Of a stretch of 62,133 nucleotides of DNA, positions 53,329 to 60,978 are shown piece after piece. Below the pieces are notes generated by a model. The model worked only from the letters and a program-made list of their open reading frames with translations. It was not told the origin of the DNA and made no database searches. Source of the stretch: Thermomonas fusca DSM 15424 (lineage in GTDB: Bacteria; Pseudomonadota; Gammaproteobacteria; Xanthomonadales; Xanthomonadaceae); assembly GCF_000423885.1 (NCBI RefSeq), contig NZ_AUIV01000026.1, positions 1-62,133 of the forward strand, given 5' to 3'. Position 1 is the stretch's first letter. Each line of letters begins with the position of its first letter. A program made the translations under genes and the position numbers.

Positions 53329-54609
53329 ATGCTCGATCCCGCCCTGCTGCGCTCCAATCCTGCCGACCTTGCCGAACGCCTGCGCACCAGCCGCGGCTTC
53401 GAACTCGACGTCGCCCGCATCGAAGCGCTGGAAGCCAGCCGCAAGCAGATCCAGATCCGCACCCAGGAGCTGCAGAACCTGCGCAATACCCGCAGCAAGC
53501 AGATCGGCATGCTCAAGGCCAAGGGCGAGGATGTGGCGCCGGTGATGGCGGAAGTGGCTGGCTTCGGCGAAGAGCTGAAGGCTTCCGAAGTGGAGTTGGA
53601 GCGTATCCGCGGCGAGATCGAAGCCATCGCCTCCGGCATTCCCAACCTGCCCGACGCCAGCGTGCCGCTGGGCGGCGGCGAGGCCGACAACGTCGAGCAG
53701 CACTGCTGGGGCACTCCGCGCAGCTTCGATTTCGCGGTCAAGGATCACGTCGAGCTGGGCGCGCGCCACGGCTGGCTGGACGGCGAGACCGCGGCCAAGC
53801 TGTCCGGCTCGCGCTTCACCGTGCTGCGCGGCCAGCTGGCCCGCCTGCACCGCGCGCTGGCGCAGTTCATGCTGGACCTGCACACCGGCGAGCACGGTTA
53901 CGAGGAAACCAACGTCCCGGTGATCGTCAACGCCGAGTCGATGAGCGGCACCGGGCAATTGCCCAAGTTCGAAGAGGACCTGTTTTCCACCCAGCTGGGT
54001 GAACACAAGCGCTACCTGATCCCGACCAGCGAAGTGCCGCTGACCAATATCGTCCGCGACGAGATCCTCGATGCCGATCGACTGCCGCTGCGGATGACCG
54101 CGCATTCGATGTGCTTCCGCTCCGAAGCCGGTAGCGGTGGTCGCGACGTGCGCGGGATGATCCGCCAGCACCAGTTCGAAAAGGTCGAACTGGTCAGTAT
54201 TGCCAGGCCCGAGGAATCCGACGCCGAGCACCTGCGCATGACCCGCTGTGCCGAAACCGTCCTGGAGAGACTGGGCCTGCCGTACCGCAAGGTGCTGCTG
54301 TGCACCGGCGACATGGGCTTCGGCGCCACCAAGACGTTCGACCTGGAAGTCTGGCTGCCTTCGCAGGACACCTATCGCGAGATTTCCTCCTGCTCCAACT
54401 GCGGCGATTTCCAGGCCCGCCGCATGCAGGCGCGCTGGCGCAACCCGGCCACCGGCAAGCCCGAGCTGGTGCACACGCTCAATGGTTCCGGCGTGGCGGT
54501 GGGGCGCGCGCTGATCGCGGTGATGGAGAATTACCAGAACGCCGACGGCAGCATCGACGTGCCCGAAGTGCTGCGCCCGTACATGGGTGGGGCCGAACGG
54601 ATCGGTTGA
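53329..54609 (+). CDS. serS: seryl-tRNA synthetase
   Basis: A 426-residue class II synthetase. The N-terminal tRNA-binding coiled coil spans about 28-100; motif 2 ('FRSEAGSGGRDVRGMIRQHQFEKVELV') and motif 3 ('NGSGVAVGRALIAVMENYQ') are intact. ATG 53329 gives the canonical 'MLDPALLRSNP' start. GATAAT at 53294-53299 may be its -10. A strong hairpin terminator follows the stop. It is divergent from the tonB-like gene. Confidence 0.97.
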   Translation: MLDPALLRSNPADLAERLRTSRGFELDVARIEALEASRKQIQIRTQELQNLRNTRSKQIGMLKAKGEDVAPVMAEVAGFGEELKASEVELERIRGEIEAIASGIPNLPDASVPLGGGEADNVEQHCWGTPRSFDFAVKDHVELGARHGWLDGETAAKLSGSRFTVLRGQLARLHRALAQFMLDLHTGEHGYEETNVPVIVNAESMSGTGQLPKFEEDLFSTQLGEHKRYLIPTSEVPLTNIVRDEILDADRLPLRMTAHSMCFRSEAGSGGRDVRGMIRQHQFEKVELVSIARPEESDAEHLRMTRCAETVLERLGLPYRKVLLCTGDMGFGATKTFDLEVWLPSQDTYREISSCSNCGDFQARRMQARWRNPATGKPELVHTLNGSGVAVGRALIAVMENYQNADGSIDVPEVLRPYMGGAERIG

Positions 54610-54627
54610 GCGCGCCGATATGTGTCG

Positions 54628-54659
54628 ACGAAAACGGGTCCGCGGGGACCCGTTTTCGT
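54628..54659 (+). terminator. rho-independent terminator of serS
   Basis: A perfect 14-bp stem (54628-54641 with 54646-54659, loop GCGG) whose descending arm ends in CGTTTTCGT and whose ascending arm begins ACGAAAAC, so it works in both directions. It lies 18 bases after the serS stop. Confidence 0.88.
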
Positions 54660-54674
54660 GAGAAGCAATTGAAA

Positions 54675-54800
54675 TCGCAGGCGCGTACTGCGGGCCAGGG
54701 CGGTGTGCGACTCTCGGCGGCATGGATGCCGCCGAGAAGCCACCATGGATGGATTCACGGCGTGTCGCGCAGCGTCCTGGCCCGCAGTGCGCGCCTGCGA
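54675..54800. repeat. multi-hairpin dispersed repeat, copy 2
   Basis: A 126-base non-coding unit closed by a 25-bp inverted repeat (54675-54699 with 54776-54800, one mismatch). Inside is a 26-base perfect palindrome with 12-base arms (54712-54737) centred on ATGGAT, then CCATGGATGG (54743-54752), then GGCGTGTCGCGC. The string AGCC-CATGGA-GG-CGGCGTGTCGCG is shared with copy 1 (41417-41593). GCGAC/GTCGC near the arms also pair. It occupies most of the gap between serS and azoR. Confidence 0.8.
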
Positions 54801-54815
54801 ATACCCGCGAAACGC

Positions 54816-55400
54816 TCAGGCCGCCAGCGCCTGCGCTTCGCCGATGCGGGCGTGCGCCGCGGCGATTGCGTCGCTGCGCATTTCCGGCGAAACGGCCAGG
54901 CCTTCGGCGGTGATGAAGCTGACGTCGTTAATGCCGAAGAAACCGAACACCTGGCGCAGGTAGGGCTCGATGAAATTGCGCCCTTCCTCCAGCGGATACA
55001 GCCCGCCGTAGGTGCCGGCCACGATGACTTTCTTGCCGCCGGCCAGCCCGACCGGGCCGGCTTCGGTGTAGCGGAAGGTCTGCCCGGCAACCGCCACCCG
55101 GTCGATCCACGCCTTGAGCTGGCTGGGGATGCCGAAGTTGTACATCGGCACGCCGATGACCACCACGTCGGCGGCCAGGAACTCGTCCAGCGCGCGCTGG
55201 GCGCGGGCGGCCTGCACGGCGTCCGCCTTGGCGAGGCTGGCGCCATCGAGATGGGGCAGGGCGTGGCTGCCGGCCAGGTCGCGGTGGATCACCTCGATGC
55301 CGGCCACGTCGCGCTGCCAGCGGGCCACGATGGCGGCGGACAGCTCGCGGCTGGCGGAGTTTTCAGCGAGGATGCTGGAATCAAGATGCAGCAGTTTCAT
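54816..55400 (-). CDS. azoR: FMN-dependent NADH azoreductase
   Basis: A 194-residue flavodoxin-like quinone/azo reductase (AzoR/AcpD family). It shows the FMN phosphate loop region 'DSSILAENSASREL' (8-21) and 'PMYNFGIPSQLKAWIDRVAVAGQTF' (about 86-110), diagnostic for AzoR. It detoxifies quinones by two-electron reduction. It is divergent from a LysR regulator, with 114 bases between, so it is probably that regulator's target. Confidence 0.93.
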   Translation of the reverse strand: MKLLHLDSSILAENSASRELSAAIVARWQRDVAGIEVIHRDLAGSHALPHLDGASLAKADAVQAARAQRALDEFLAADVVVIGVPMYNFGIPSQLKAWIDRVAVAGQTFRYTEAGPVGLAGGKKVIVAGTYGGLYPLEEGRNFIEPYLRQVFGFFGINDVSFITAEGLAVSPEMRSDAIAAAHARIGEAQALAA

Positions 55401-55492
55401 GGTGTGCGATCCCTGTGGGTGCGGCGAGCCGCGATGGGATCAATGTAGATTGTTGCTTTTTTGGGATAAAGTTAGTCAAATGCTACTTTACG

Positions 55493-55506
55493 TTCCATAT
55501 TTGGAA
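55493..55506. promoter_or_regulatory. palindrome ahead of the LysR-type gene
   Basis: TTCCA (55493-55497) and TGGAA (55502-55506) flank TATT in the AT-rich azoR/LysR intergenic region, nine bases before the LysR start. A TTGACT hexamer on the minus strand (55474-55479) could be the azoR -35. The palindrome position fits autoregulation, but LysR sites are usually T-N11-A, and this is shorter. Confidence 0.4.
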
Positions 55507-55514
55507 TTACCCTG

Positions 55515-56498
55515 ATGCAGGATCTCAACGATCTCTACTACTTCGCCGCGGTGGTCGACCACGGCGGATTCGCCGCTGCCGAACGCGCGCTGGGCATCCC
55601 CAAGTCGCGCCTGAGTCGGCGCATCAGCGCGCTGGAGGCCGAACTCGGCGTGCGCCTGCTGCAGCGTTCCACCCGCCGTTTCGCGGTCACCGATGTCGGC
55701 ACCAGCGTGCATCGCCACGCGCAGTCGATGCTGGCCGAAGCGCAGGCCGCGCGCGAGGCGGTGGACCGGCTCAGCGCCGAGCCGCGCGGCAGCGTGCGGG
55801 TCAGCGTGCCGGTGTCGATGGCGCAGCAGCAGATGCCCAAGCTGCTGCCGGAGTTCATGGCCCTGCATCCGAAGGTGCGGGTGCTGCTGACCGTCAGCAA
55901 CCGCCGCATCGACGTCATCAACGAAGGCGTGGACGTGGCCATCCGCGTGCGCAGCAAGCTGGACGAGGACGGCAGCCTGGTCATGCGCAGCTTCGGCCAG
56001 ATCCAGGAGCTGCTGGTCGCCAGCCCGAAATACCTGGACCGCGCCGGTCGCCCGCGCACGCCGGAGGAACTGGCCGACCACGTTACCCTGAGCGTGAGCG
56101 AGGACGAGGCGCGGCAGCGCTGGGAGCTGCACGGCCCCAATGGGGAGGTGCGCCGCATCGAGCTGCAGCCGCGCGTCACCGGCTTCGATTTCCCGATGAT
56201 GCAGGCGATGGCGGAAGGTGGCGTGGGCATCACGTTGCTGCCGGAAACCATCTGCGCCGAGGCGGTGCGCAGCGGCGCGCTGGAAGTGGTGCTGCCGGAC
56301 TGGCGACTGCCGCAAGGCATCGCGCACGCGGTGTTCGCCTCGCGTCGCGGCATGCTGCCGGCGGTGCGGGTGTTCATCGATTTCCTCGCCCAGAAATTGC
56401 CGAAGATGCTGGAGGAAGCACGGCTGGAATGCAGCGACCCGGAATGCCTGAAGGCGAAGGCGAAAGCGCGTGCGGGTGGGAAGGCCAAGGCGGCGTAG
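55515..56498 (+). CDS. LysR-family transcriptional regulator
   Basis: A 327-residue regulator: N-terminal winged helix-turn-helix (about 3-62; 'GFAAAERALGIPKSRLSRRISALEAELGVRLL') and an effector-binding domain (about 90-295). The C-terminal 25 residues are Lys/Ala-rich ('KAKAKARAGGKAKAA'), an extension not typical of the family. The divergent azoreductase is its likely target, as with other LysR-controlled quinone reductases. The mobile element begins soon after this gene. Confidence 0.92.
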   Translation: MQDLNDLYYFAAVVDHGGFAAAERALGIPKSRLSRRISALEAELGVRLLQRSTRRFAVTDVGTSVHRHAQSMLAEAQAAREAVDRLSAEPRGSVRVSVPVSMAQQQMPKLLPEFMALHPKVRVLLTVSNRRIDVINEGVDVAIRVRSKLDEDGSLVMRSFGQIQELLVASPKYLDRAGRPRTPEELADHVTLSVSEDEARQRWELHGPNGEVRRIELQPRVTGFDFPMMQAMAEGGVGITLLPETICAEAVRSGALEVVLPDWRLPQGIAHAVFASRRGMLPAVRVFIDFLAQKLPKMLEEARLECSDPECLKAKAKARAGGKAKAA

Positions 56499-56647
56499 GG
56501 GTGGCGGAAGCGGTGTCTGCCTGACTAGCGTTTTTCCGAGTCCGTGCCCGTCCGCGCATCCTGCCTGAAAGCCGCATTGCAGCTAGCTTTCCTGCGAAAC
56601 CCGTCCACAACCGTCCTTTTCCGTCCGTCCGTGACCGGCGCATTTTG

Positions 56648-56683
56648 TATGGGCTGAAGTATGGGCTAGAGTATGGGCGGGCA
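56648..56683 (+). repeat. 12-bp direct repeats upstream of the integrase
   Basis: GTATGGGC occurs three times with an exact 12-base period (56648, 56660, 56672), followed by TGAA, TAGA and GGGC. They lie 17-52 bases upstream of the integrase start. Phased short repeats of this kind next to P4-type integrases are usually arm-type binding sites or part of attL; here no tRNA end is visible in the adjacent 150 bases. Confidence 0.6.
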
Positions 56684-56699
56684 CGGGGCGGAGGCTGTC

Positions 56700-57941
56700 A
56701 TGGGTAAGCTGGTTGCAAAGCATCTGGGCAAGCTGCCGGAGGGGATGCACAACGATGGCGACGGGCTTTACCTGAATGTCCGCCCGAGCGGTTCGCGTTC
56801 GTGGATCTTCCGCTACCGCGACCGCGTGACCGGCAAGCTGCGCGACAAGGGGCTAGGGGCGTTCCCTGCTGTCACGCTGGCCGATGCCCGCGTTGAGGTC
56901 GGCAAGGCGCGCGACGGCCTAAGAAATGGCCTAGACCCGATTCAGGCGAAGCGCGACGCGGATCAGGCGAAGCGCGAGGCCGATCTGGCGGCCAAGCTGG
57001 AGCGGGCGAAGCAAAAGACGTTTTTGGAGTGCCGGGACGCGTTTATCAGCGCGCACCGTGCGGGCTGGCGCAACGCCAAGCATGCGCAGCAGTGGGGAAA
57101 CACGCTGGACGCCCACGCGGCCGACCTGCTGCCGCTGCCAGTGCAGGCAATCGACACGGCGCTAGTGCTGGGCGCGCTGGAACCCATTTGGACGACAAAG
57201 ACGGAAACGGCAACCCGCGTCCGGCAACGCATCGAGGCCGTGCTGGACTGGGCCGCAGCGCGCGGCTATCGCAAGGGCGACAATCCCGCCCGCTGGCGCG
57301 GACACTTGGAAAACCTGCTGCCGGAAGCCAACAAGGTGAGGCAGAGGGTGCCGCGCGCTGCATTGCCTTATGCCGACATGGGGACATTCTGGCGCGAGCT
57401 TGTCGCCGTCGACACGCTGGCAAGCAAGGCGCTACGGCTGCAAATCTTGGCCGCTGTCCGGCCAAGTGAGGCGACCGCCGTGCATTGGGATGAAATCGAC
57501 CTGAGGGCGAAGGTCTGGACGATTCCGGGCGCACGGATGAAGGCGGGCAAGGATCACCGCGTACCGCTGTCGGATGAGCTTATGGCGCTGCTGGAGGCCA
57601 TGCCGCACCGGGATGGCTGGGTGTTTCCGGGTTCGGGCCGCAAGCCGGGGCCGTTGACCATTGCTGCGACGTTGAAGCTGGTCAAGGAACTGCGGCCGGG
57701 ACTGACCGCGCACGGCTTCCGGTCGACATTCCGCGACTGGGCCGCCGATCAAACGGGCTACCCGCGCGACGTGGCGGAGATGGCGCTGGCGCATGCGATC
57801 CAAGACAAGAGCGAAGCCGCCTACCGCCGTTCCGACATGCTGGAGCGGCGCGCGCGCCTTATGCAGGACTGGGCGACCTATTGCGGCACCCTGCCGGCCG
57901 AGGCGGCGAACGTGACGCCGATTCGCAAGCGCAAGGCTTGA
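56700..57941 (+). CDS. int: P4-type tyrosine recombinase (integrase)
   Basis: A 413-residue site-specific recombinase. N-terminal DUF4102 arm-binding domain (about 3-85; 'NDGDGLYLNVRPSGSRSWIFRYRD'), a core-binding domain (105-200) and the catalytic domain with R254 ('AAVRPSEA'), H338 and R341 ('HGFRSTFRDWA'), H365 and nucleophile Y375 ('AAYRRSD'). All active-site residues are intact. Start ATG 56700 was chosen over 56673, which lies in the repeats. It marks the left end of an integrated element that extends to the right edge. Confidence 0.95.
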   Translation: MGKLVAKHLGKLPEGMHNDGDGLYLNVRPSGSRSWIFRYRDRVTGKLRDKGLGAFPAVTLADARVEVGKARDGLRNGLDPIQAKRDADQAKREADLAAKLERAKQKTFLECRDAFISAHRAGWRNAKHAQQWGNTLDAHAADLLPLPVQAIDTALVLGALEPIWTTKTETATRVRQRIEAVLDWAAARGYRKGDNPARWRGHLENLLPEANKVRQRVPRAALPYADMGTFWRELVAVDTLASKALRLQILAAVRPSEATAVHWDEIDLRAKVWTIPGARMKAGKDHRVPLSDELMALLEAMPHRDGWVFPGSGRKPGPLTIAATLKLVKELRPGLTAHGFRSTFRDWAADQTGYPRDVAEMALAHAIQDKSEAAYRRSDMLERRARLMQDWATYCGTLPAEAANVTPIRKRKA

Positions 57942-58058
57942 AACGGCCGGATGCCTGCCGCATGACGTAAGGAACAACCGCACCTAGCCCGACGGGGCGA
58001 AAACGCCGGACACCCTGCCGGCGCTGGTGCGGGGCTTATCAGGGCGCGGGGGTGGGCG

Positions 58059-58643
58059 ATGGCGAAGTTTCTGGGCATCGAGTTTGTTAACGGCAACAAA
58101 CGGCGCGCGGAGATTGCCGAACGAATCGAATCCGACATGGGTCACATCCGGGGAATTGTCGCGAAGTGGCGATGGGAAGTCGGGGAGGAGGAGCGCGCCG
58201 CGCATCTGGAGGGAGTTGAGGCGACCGCTGGCGTTATAGAGGAAATGCGCCGCAGGCTAAGTATCCGCAACCGTTTGGGACATCTAAGTCGGGATCAGCT
58301 TTTCAAGTGGGAGGAGGAGTTGGCGGAGATGGGCGCGGCCGTCGAATCGATCCTTCAGCCGTTGCGAGACAAGAAGGCGGCTCGCGGGGCCGTTGAGGCA
58401 GTCCAGAGCGAACGCGGCAAGGTTCCCGCCGTTGCGCGCTGGGAACGGCTTAACCCAGTGAAGGAATGGGCTTTCCAGCAGCGGCGAGACAATCCGCCGC
58501 CAAAGAGCCGCGCGGCCGTTATCAAAAGCATCCTGCCGGAAGTGAGGGAACGCGCGAGAGCCGAAGGCGAGCCGCTGACTGGAGACGATCTAGCCGTAAC
58601 CCGCACCGTCACGAAATGGTTTAGGGATGCCGATATCAAATAG
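58059..58643 (+). CDS. hypothetical protein of the integrative element
   Basis: A 194-residue charged, mainly helical protein without signal peptide or membrane segment. Residues 15-110 look like a coiled coil ('RAEIAERIESDMGHI'); the last 60 ('KSRAAVIKSILPEVRERARAEGE ... VTRTVTKWFRDADIK') resemble a small helical DNA-binding or adaptor unit seen at the end of phage proteins, but I cannot name it. GGGGGTGG lies before ATG 58059. Codon use is visibly less GC-biased (ATA, TTA, GTT codons) than in chromosomal neighbours, consistent with transfer. Confidence 0.75.
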   Translation: MAKFLGIEFVNGNKRRAEIAERIESDMGHIRGIVAKWRWEVGEEERAAHLEGVEATAGVIEEMRRRLSIRNRLGHLSRDQLFKWEEELAEMGAAVESILQPLRDKKAARGAVEAVQSERGKVPAVARWERLNPVKEWAFQQRRDNPPPKSRAAVIKSILPEVRERARAEGEPLTGDDLAVTRTVTKWFRDADIK

Positions 58644-58645
58644 GG

Positions 58646-58663
58646 GCGTATGCACGCATACGC
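58646..58663. promoter_or_regulatory. 8-bp palindrome after the hypothetical gene
   Basis: GCGTATGC (58646-58653) and GCATACGC (58656-58663) separated by AC, directly after the stop codon of the hypothetical gene and about 95 bases before the AlpA-like gene. A related half-site GCGTAC recurs at 58760. No T tract follows, so an operator is more likely than a terminator. Confidence 0.45.
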
Positions 58664-58757
58664 ACTGCGCCTGCCCGCATTAGGGCTTATTCCGGCGCTA
58701 GGCGAGGCACAAAGTCCGTATCGCCCTGCACAAACCCGCAGGGACGGAAACGGAAAC

Positions 58758-58946
58758 ATGCGTACTGAGGCAACCCCGACCTATCGGCCGCTGGTCACGG
58801 CCTGCGCGGAGCATGGCATTAGCCGATCCGTGGCGTTCGAGCTTGCGCGATCCGGCAAGCTGGAGACGTTCACCATCGGAACCCGGCGCTATGTGGTGCT
58901 GGAGTCCCTGCGGACGCTGCCCGAGCGGCTGGAGCGTGCGGCGTGA
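58758..58946 (+). CDS. AlpA/excisionase-like small DNA-binding protein
   Basis: A 62-residue protein with a predicted winged-helix/MerR-like fold: 'VTACAEHGISRSVAFELARSGKLETFTIGTRRYVVLESLRTL'. This pattern, helix-turn-helix then a strand ending in a basic 'GTRRYV' and another helix, is characteristic of AlpA- and Xis-like regulators of integrative elements. The in-frame ATG at 58650 would add 36 residues of Arg/Pro/Ala-rich sequence that looks non-coding, so 58758 is preferred. It overlaps the next gene (GTGA). Confidence 0.75.
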   Translation: MRTEATPTYRPLVTACAEHGISRSVAFELARSGKLETFTIGTRRYVVLESLRTLPERLERAA

Positions 58947-59482
58947 GCGGCCATAACGGACGAAACCCGGCTGGCGGGCCGGGTTCCGTGAGTGCATTCG
59001 ATGGGATCGGGGTGCATGTGCAGGATGCCAGCGCGGAGCCGCTACTGCAACGGCTGGAGCATGTGCAACGGCAGGGCAACGGCTACCGCGCGCGCTGTCC
59101 GGCCTGTGGTGGGCAGTCCCGCAAGCTGGCGATTGCCGAACGCGACGGGCGCGTGCTGGTGCATTGCTTCGCAGGCTGTCCGGCGGATGACGTGCTGGGA
59201 GCTGTCGGGCTTCGCTGGGCCGACCTGCACCCGCCGCGCCACTGGCCGCAGTCGAGGGAGGAGCGGGAGCGGGCGCGGCTGGCGATCCGGGAGGCGGGCA
59301 TGGCGTCCGCCGTCGAAGTCCTGGCGCTGGAGGGCGCGGTAATCGAGGCCGCAGGCCGGCAGTTGCAGGGCTGGCAATTCCTGAGCGGTGAGGATGATGC
59401 ACGCCTGACCGCTGCCGTCGAGCGGGTTTCCAGCGCGCGGGCGATCCTGTCCCGCCCGCAGCAGTGGAGGCCGAGCGCATGA
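58943..59482 (+). CDS. CHC2-type zinc-binding primase fragment
   Basis: A 179-residue protein starting at GTG 58943. It contains a zinc-binding motif C52-x2-C55 ... H74-C75-x3-C79 ('RCPACGGQ', 'VLVHCFAGCPADDVLGAVGL'), as in the N-terminal domain of DnaG-type and satellite primases. No TOPRIM catalytic domain follows, so it probably acts with the DUF3987 protein encoded immediately downstream (ATGA overlap). The C-terminal part is helical and unfamiliar. Confidence 0.8.
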   Translation: MSGHNGRNPAGGPGSVSAFDGIGVHVQDASAEPLLQRLEHVQRQGNGYRARCPACGGQSRKLAIAERDGRVLVHCFAGCPADDVLGAVGLRWADLHPPRHWPQSREERERARLAIREAGMASAVEVLALEGAVIEAAGRQLQGWQFLSGEDDARLTAAVERVSSARAILSRPQQWRPSA

Positions 59483-60978
59483 ATGCCGTCCTTTCACTGG
59501 AGGAGCGCGCGAATAAACTAGTGGCGGAAAATGCCGGGTTCGCGCCTGAGCCGCTGAGGCGTCCGCTACCGCCCGCCGAGCCGTACCCGCTGGAGGCGCT
59601 GGGGGACGTGCTGGGCGGGGCTGCAAAGGCGATCCACGCCGTTGTGCAGTCGCCGGCTGGCCTGTGCGGGCAATCCATCCTGTCGGCCGCAAGTCTGGCC
59701 GCGCAACCGCACGCCGATGTGGTCATCGATGGCCGGCGCGAGCCGTTGAGCCTGTGGCATGTGACCGTGGGCGATTCCGGCGAACGCAAGAGCGGCGCGG
59801 ACAGATGGGCATTGCAGGCGCATCGGGACGTTGAGCGATCCGACGCCGACGCATACCGGCAGGCGATGGCATCGCATGAGGTGGCGCTGTCCGCCCACAA
59901 GGCCGCCGCGCGCGCTGCGGAGAAAGGCAAGGATGCCGAAGCGATCCGGGCAAGCCTGCACAAGCTGGGGCCGCCGCCCGAGTCGCCGCTGTCGCCGCTG
60001 CTGCTGGTGCCCGAGGCAACGCTGGAGGGGCTGCACAAGCTGTACCAGTCCGGCCGGCCGAGCTTGGGGCTATTCAATGATGATGCCGGCGATTTTCTGG
60101 ACGGCCACGCCATGAGCCGGGATAACCGCACGAAATCAGCGGCCGGTTTCTCAAAGCTTTGGGATAGCGGGGAGTTTGCCCGCATCCGCGCCGGGGACGG
60201 GGCCGCGAAGTTTTACGGCCGCAGGCTGGCGATGCACGTCATGGTGCAGCCCGTCATTGCCGAGCGGGTGCTGTCGGATGACGTGCTGACGGGGCAAGGC
60301 TTCCTGCCGCGTTGCCTTGTCGCATGGCCCGCGTCGACGGTGGGGACGCGGAGCTATTGCGACGCCGACCTGAGCCGCGATCCGGCATTGGCCCGCTACT
60401 GGTCACGGATGCGCGACCTGCTGACTGCACCCATGCCGCTGCGGGAGGGCTCTAGGAACGAACTGGAGCCGCGCGCGCTGCCACTGGCACCGGACGCTAA
60501 GGCGCTATGGGTGGGCGTCCATAACGCGATTGAGGCCGACATGGCCGGCGAGTTTGCCAGCGTCCGCGCGTGGGCATCGAAAGCCGCTTCACAGGTGGCA
60601 CGCATCGCAGGGGTGCTAACGCTGGTGGAGGAACCCGACGCGACCGCGATCCGAGCGGAGACGGTCGGACGGGCCGCGCTGCTGGCGATGTATCACCTGC
60701 GGGAAGCTGCCCGCATCGCTGGTACTGCATCCGTGCCGGCGAAGGTGAAGCATGCCGAGGCGCTGCTGTCATGGTGCCGGGAGACGGGGCGGACGCTACT
60801 GCATAGCCGGGACGCGCTGCGGAATGGCCCGAACTGCATCCGCACGAATGAGGCATTCACCGCCGCAGTGGAGGCGCTGGAGGTTGCAGGCTGGGCGACG
60901 TTTGCCGAGGGCGGCGCAGTGCTGGAGGGCAGGCGGTGCGCCCGTGTTTGGCGGGTGCTGGTCGGGGAGCCGGATTAA
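59479..60978 (+). CDS. DUF3987 family replication/helicase-like protein
   Basis: A 499-residue protein of the DUF3987 (YfjI-like) family common in prophages and satellites. The segment 'VGDSGERKSGADRWAL' (about 97-112) is the family's P-loop-like motif; 'LFNDDAGDFLDGHAM' (near 204-218) resembles the Walker B region. A C-terminal winged helix ('LLSWCRETGRTLLHSRDALRNGPNCIRTNEAFTAAVEALEVAGW') is likely. GGAGG at 59466-59470 supports ATG 59479. With the upstream zinc protein it forms a probable primase-helicase module. Confidence 0.85.
   Translation: MNAVLSLEERANKLVAENAGFAPEPLRRPLPPAEPYPLEALGDVLGGAAKAIHAVVQSPAGLCGQSILSAASLAAQPHADVVIDGRREPLSLWHVTVGDSGERKSGADRWALQAHRDVERSDADAYRQAMASHEVALSAHKAAARAAEKGKDAEAIRASLHKLGPPPESPLSPLLLVPEATLEGLHKLYQSGRPSLGLFNDDAGDFLDGHAMSRDNRTKSAAGFSKLWDSGEFARIRAGDGAAKFYGRRLAMHVMVQPVIAERVLSDDVLTGQGFLPRCLVAWPASTVGTRSYCDADLSRDPALARYWSRMRDLLTAPMPLREGSRNELEPRALPLAPDAKALWVGVHNAIEADMAGEFASVRAWASKAASQVARIAGVLTLVEEPDATAIRAETVGRAALLAMYHLREAARIAGTASVPAKVKHAEALLSWCRETGRTLLHSRDALRNGPNCIRTNEAFTAAVEALEVAGWATFAEGGAVLEGRRCARVWRVLVGEPD

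Noticed and set aside
56499..56699. tRNA gene as the integrase attachment site
   Set aside because: No T-loop consensus or CCA-type 3' end and no cloverleaf could be found on either strand.
58650..58757. Longer N-terminus for the AlpA-like protein (ATG 58650)
   Set aside because: It would translate the palindrome and an Arg/Pro/Ala-rich stretch absent from AlpA-type proteins; ATG 58758 gives the compact family length.
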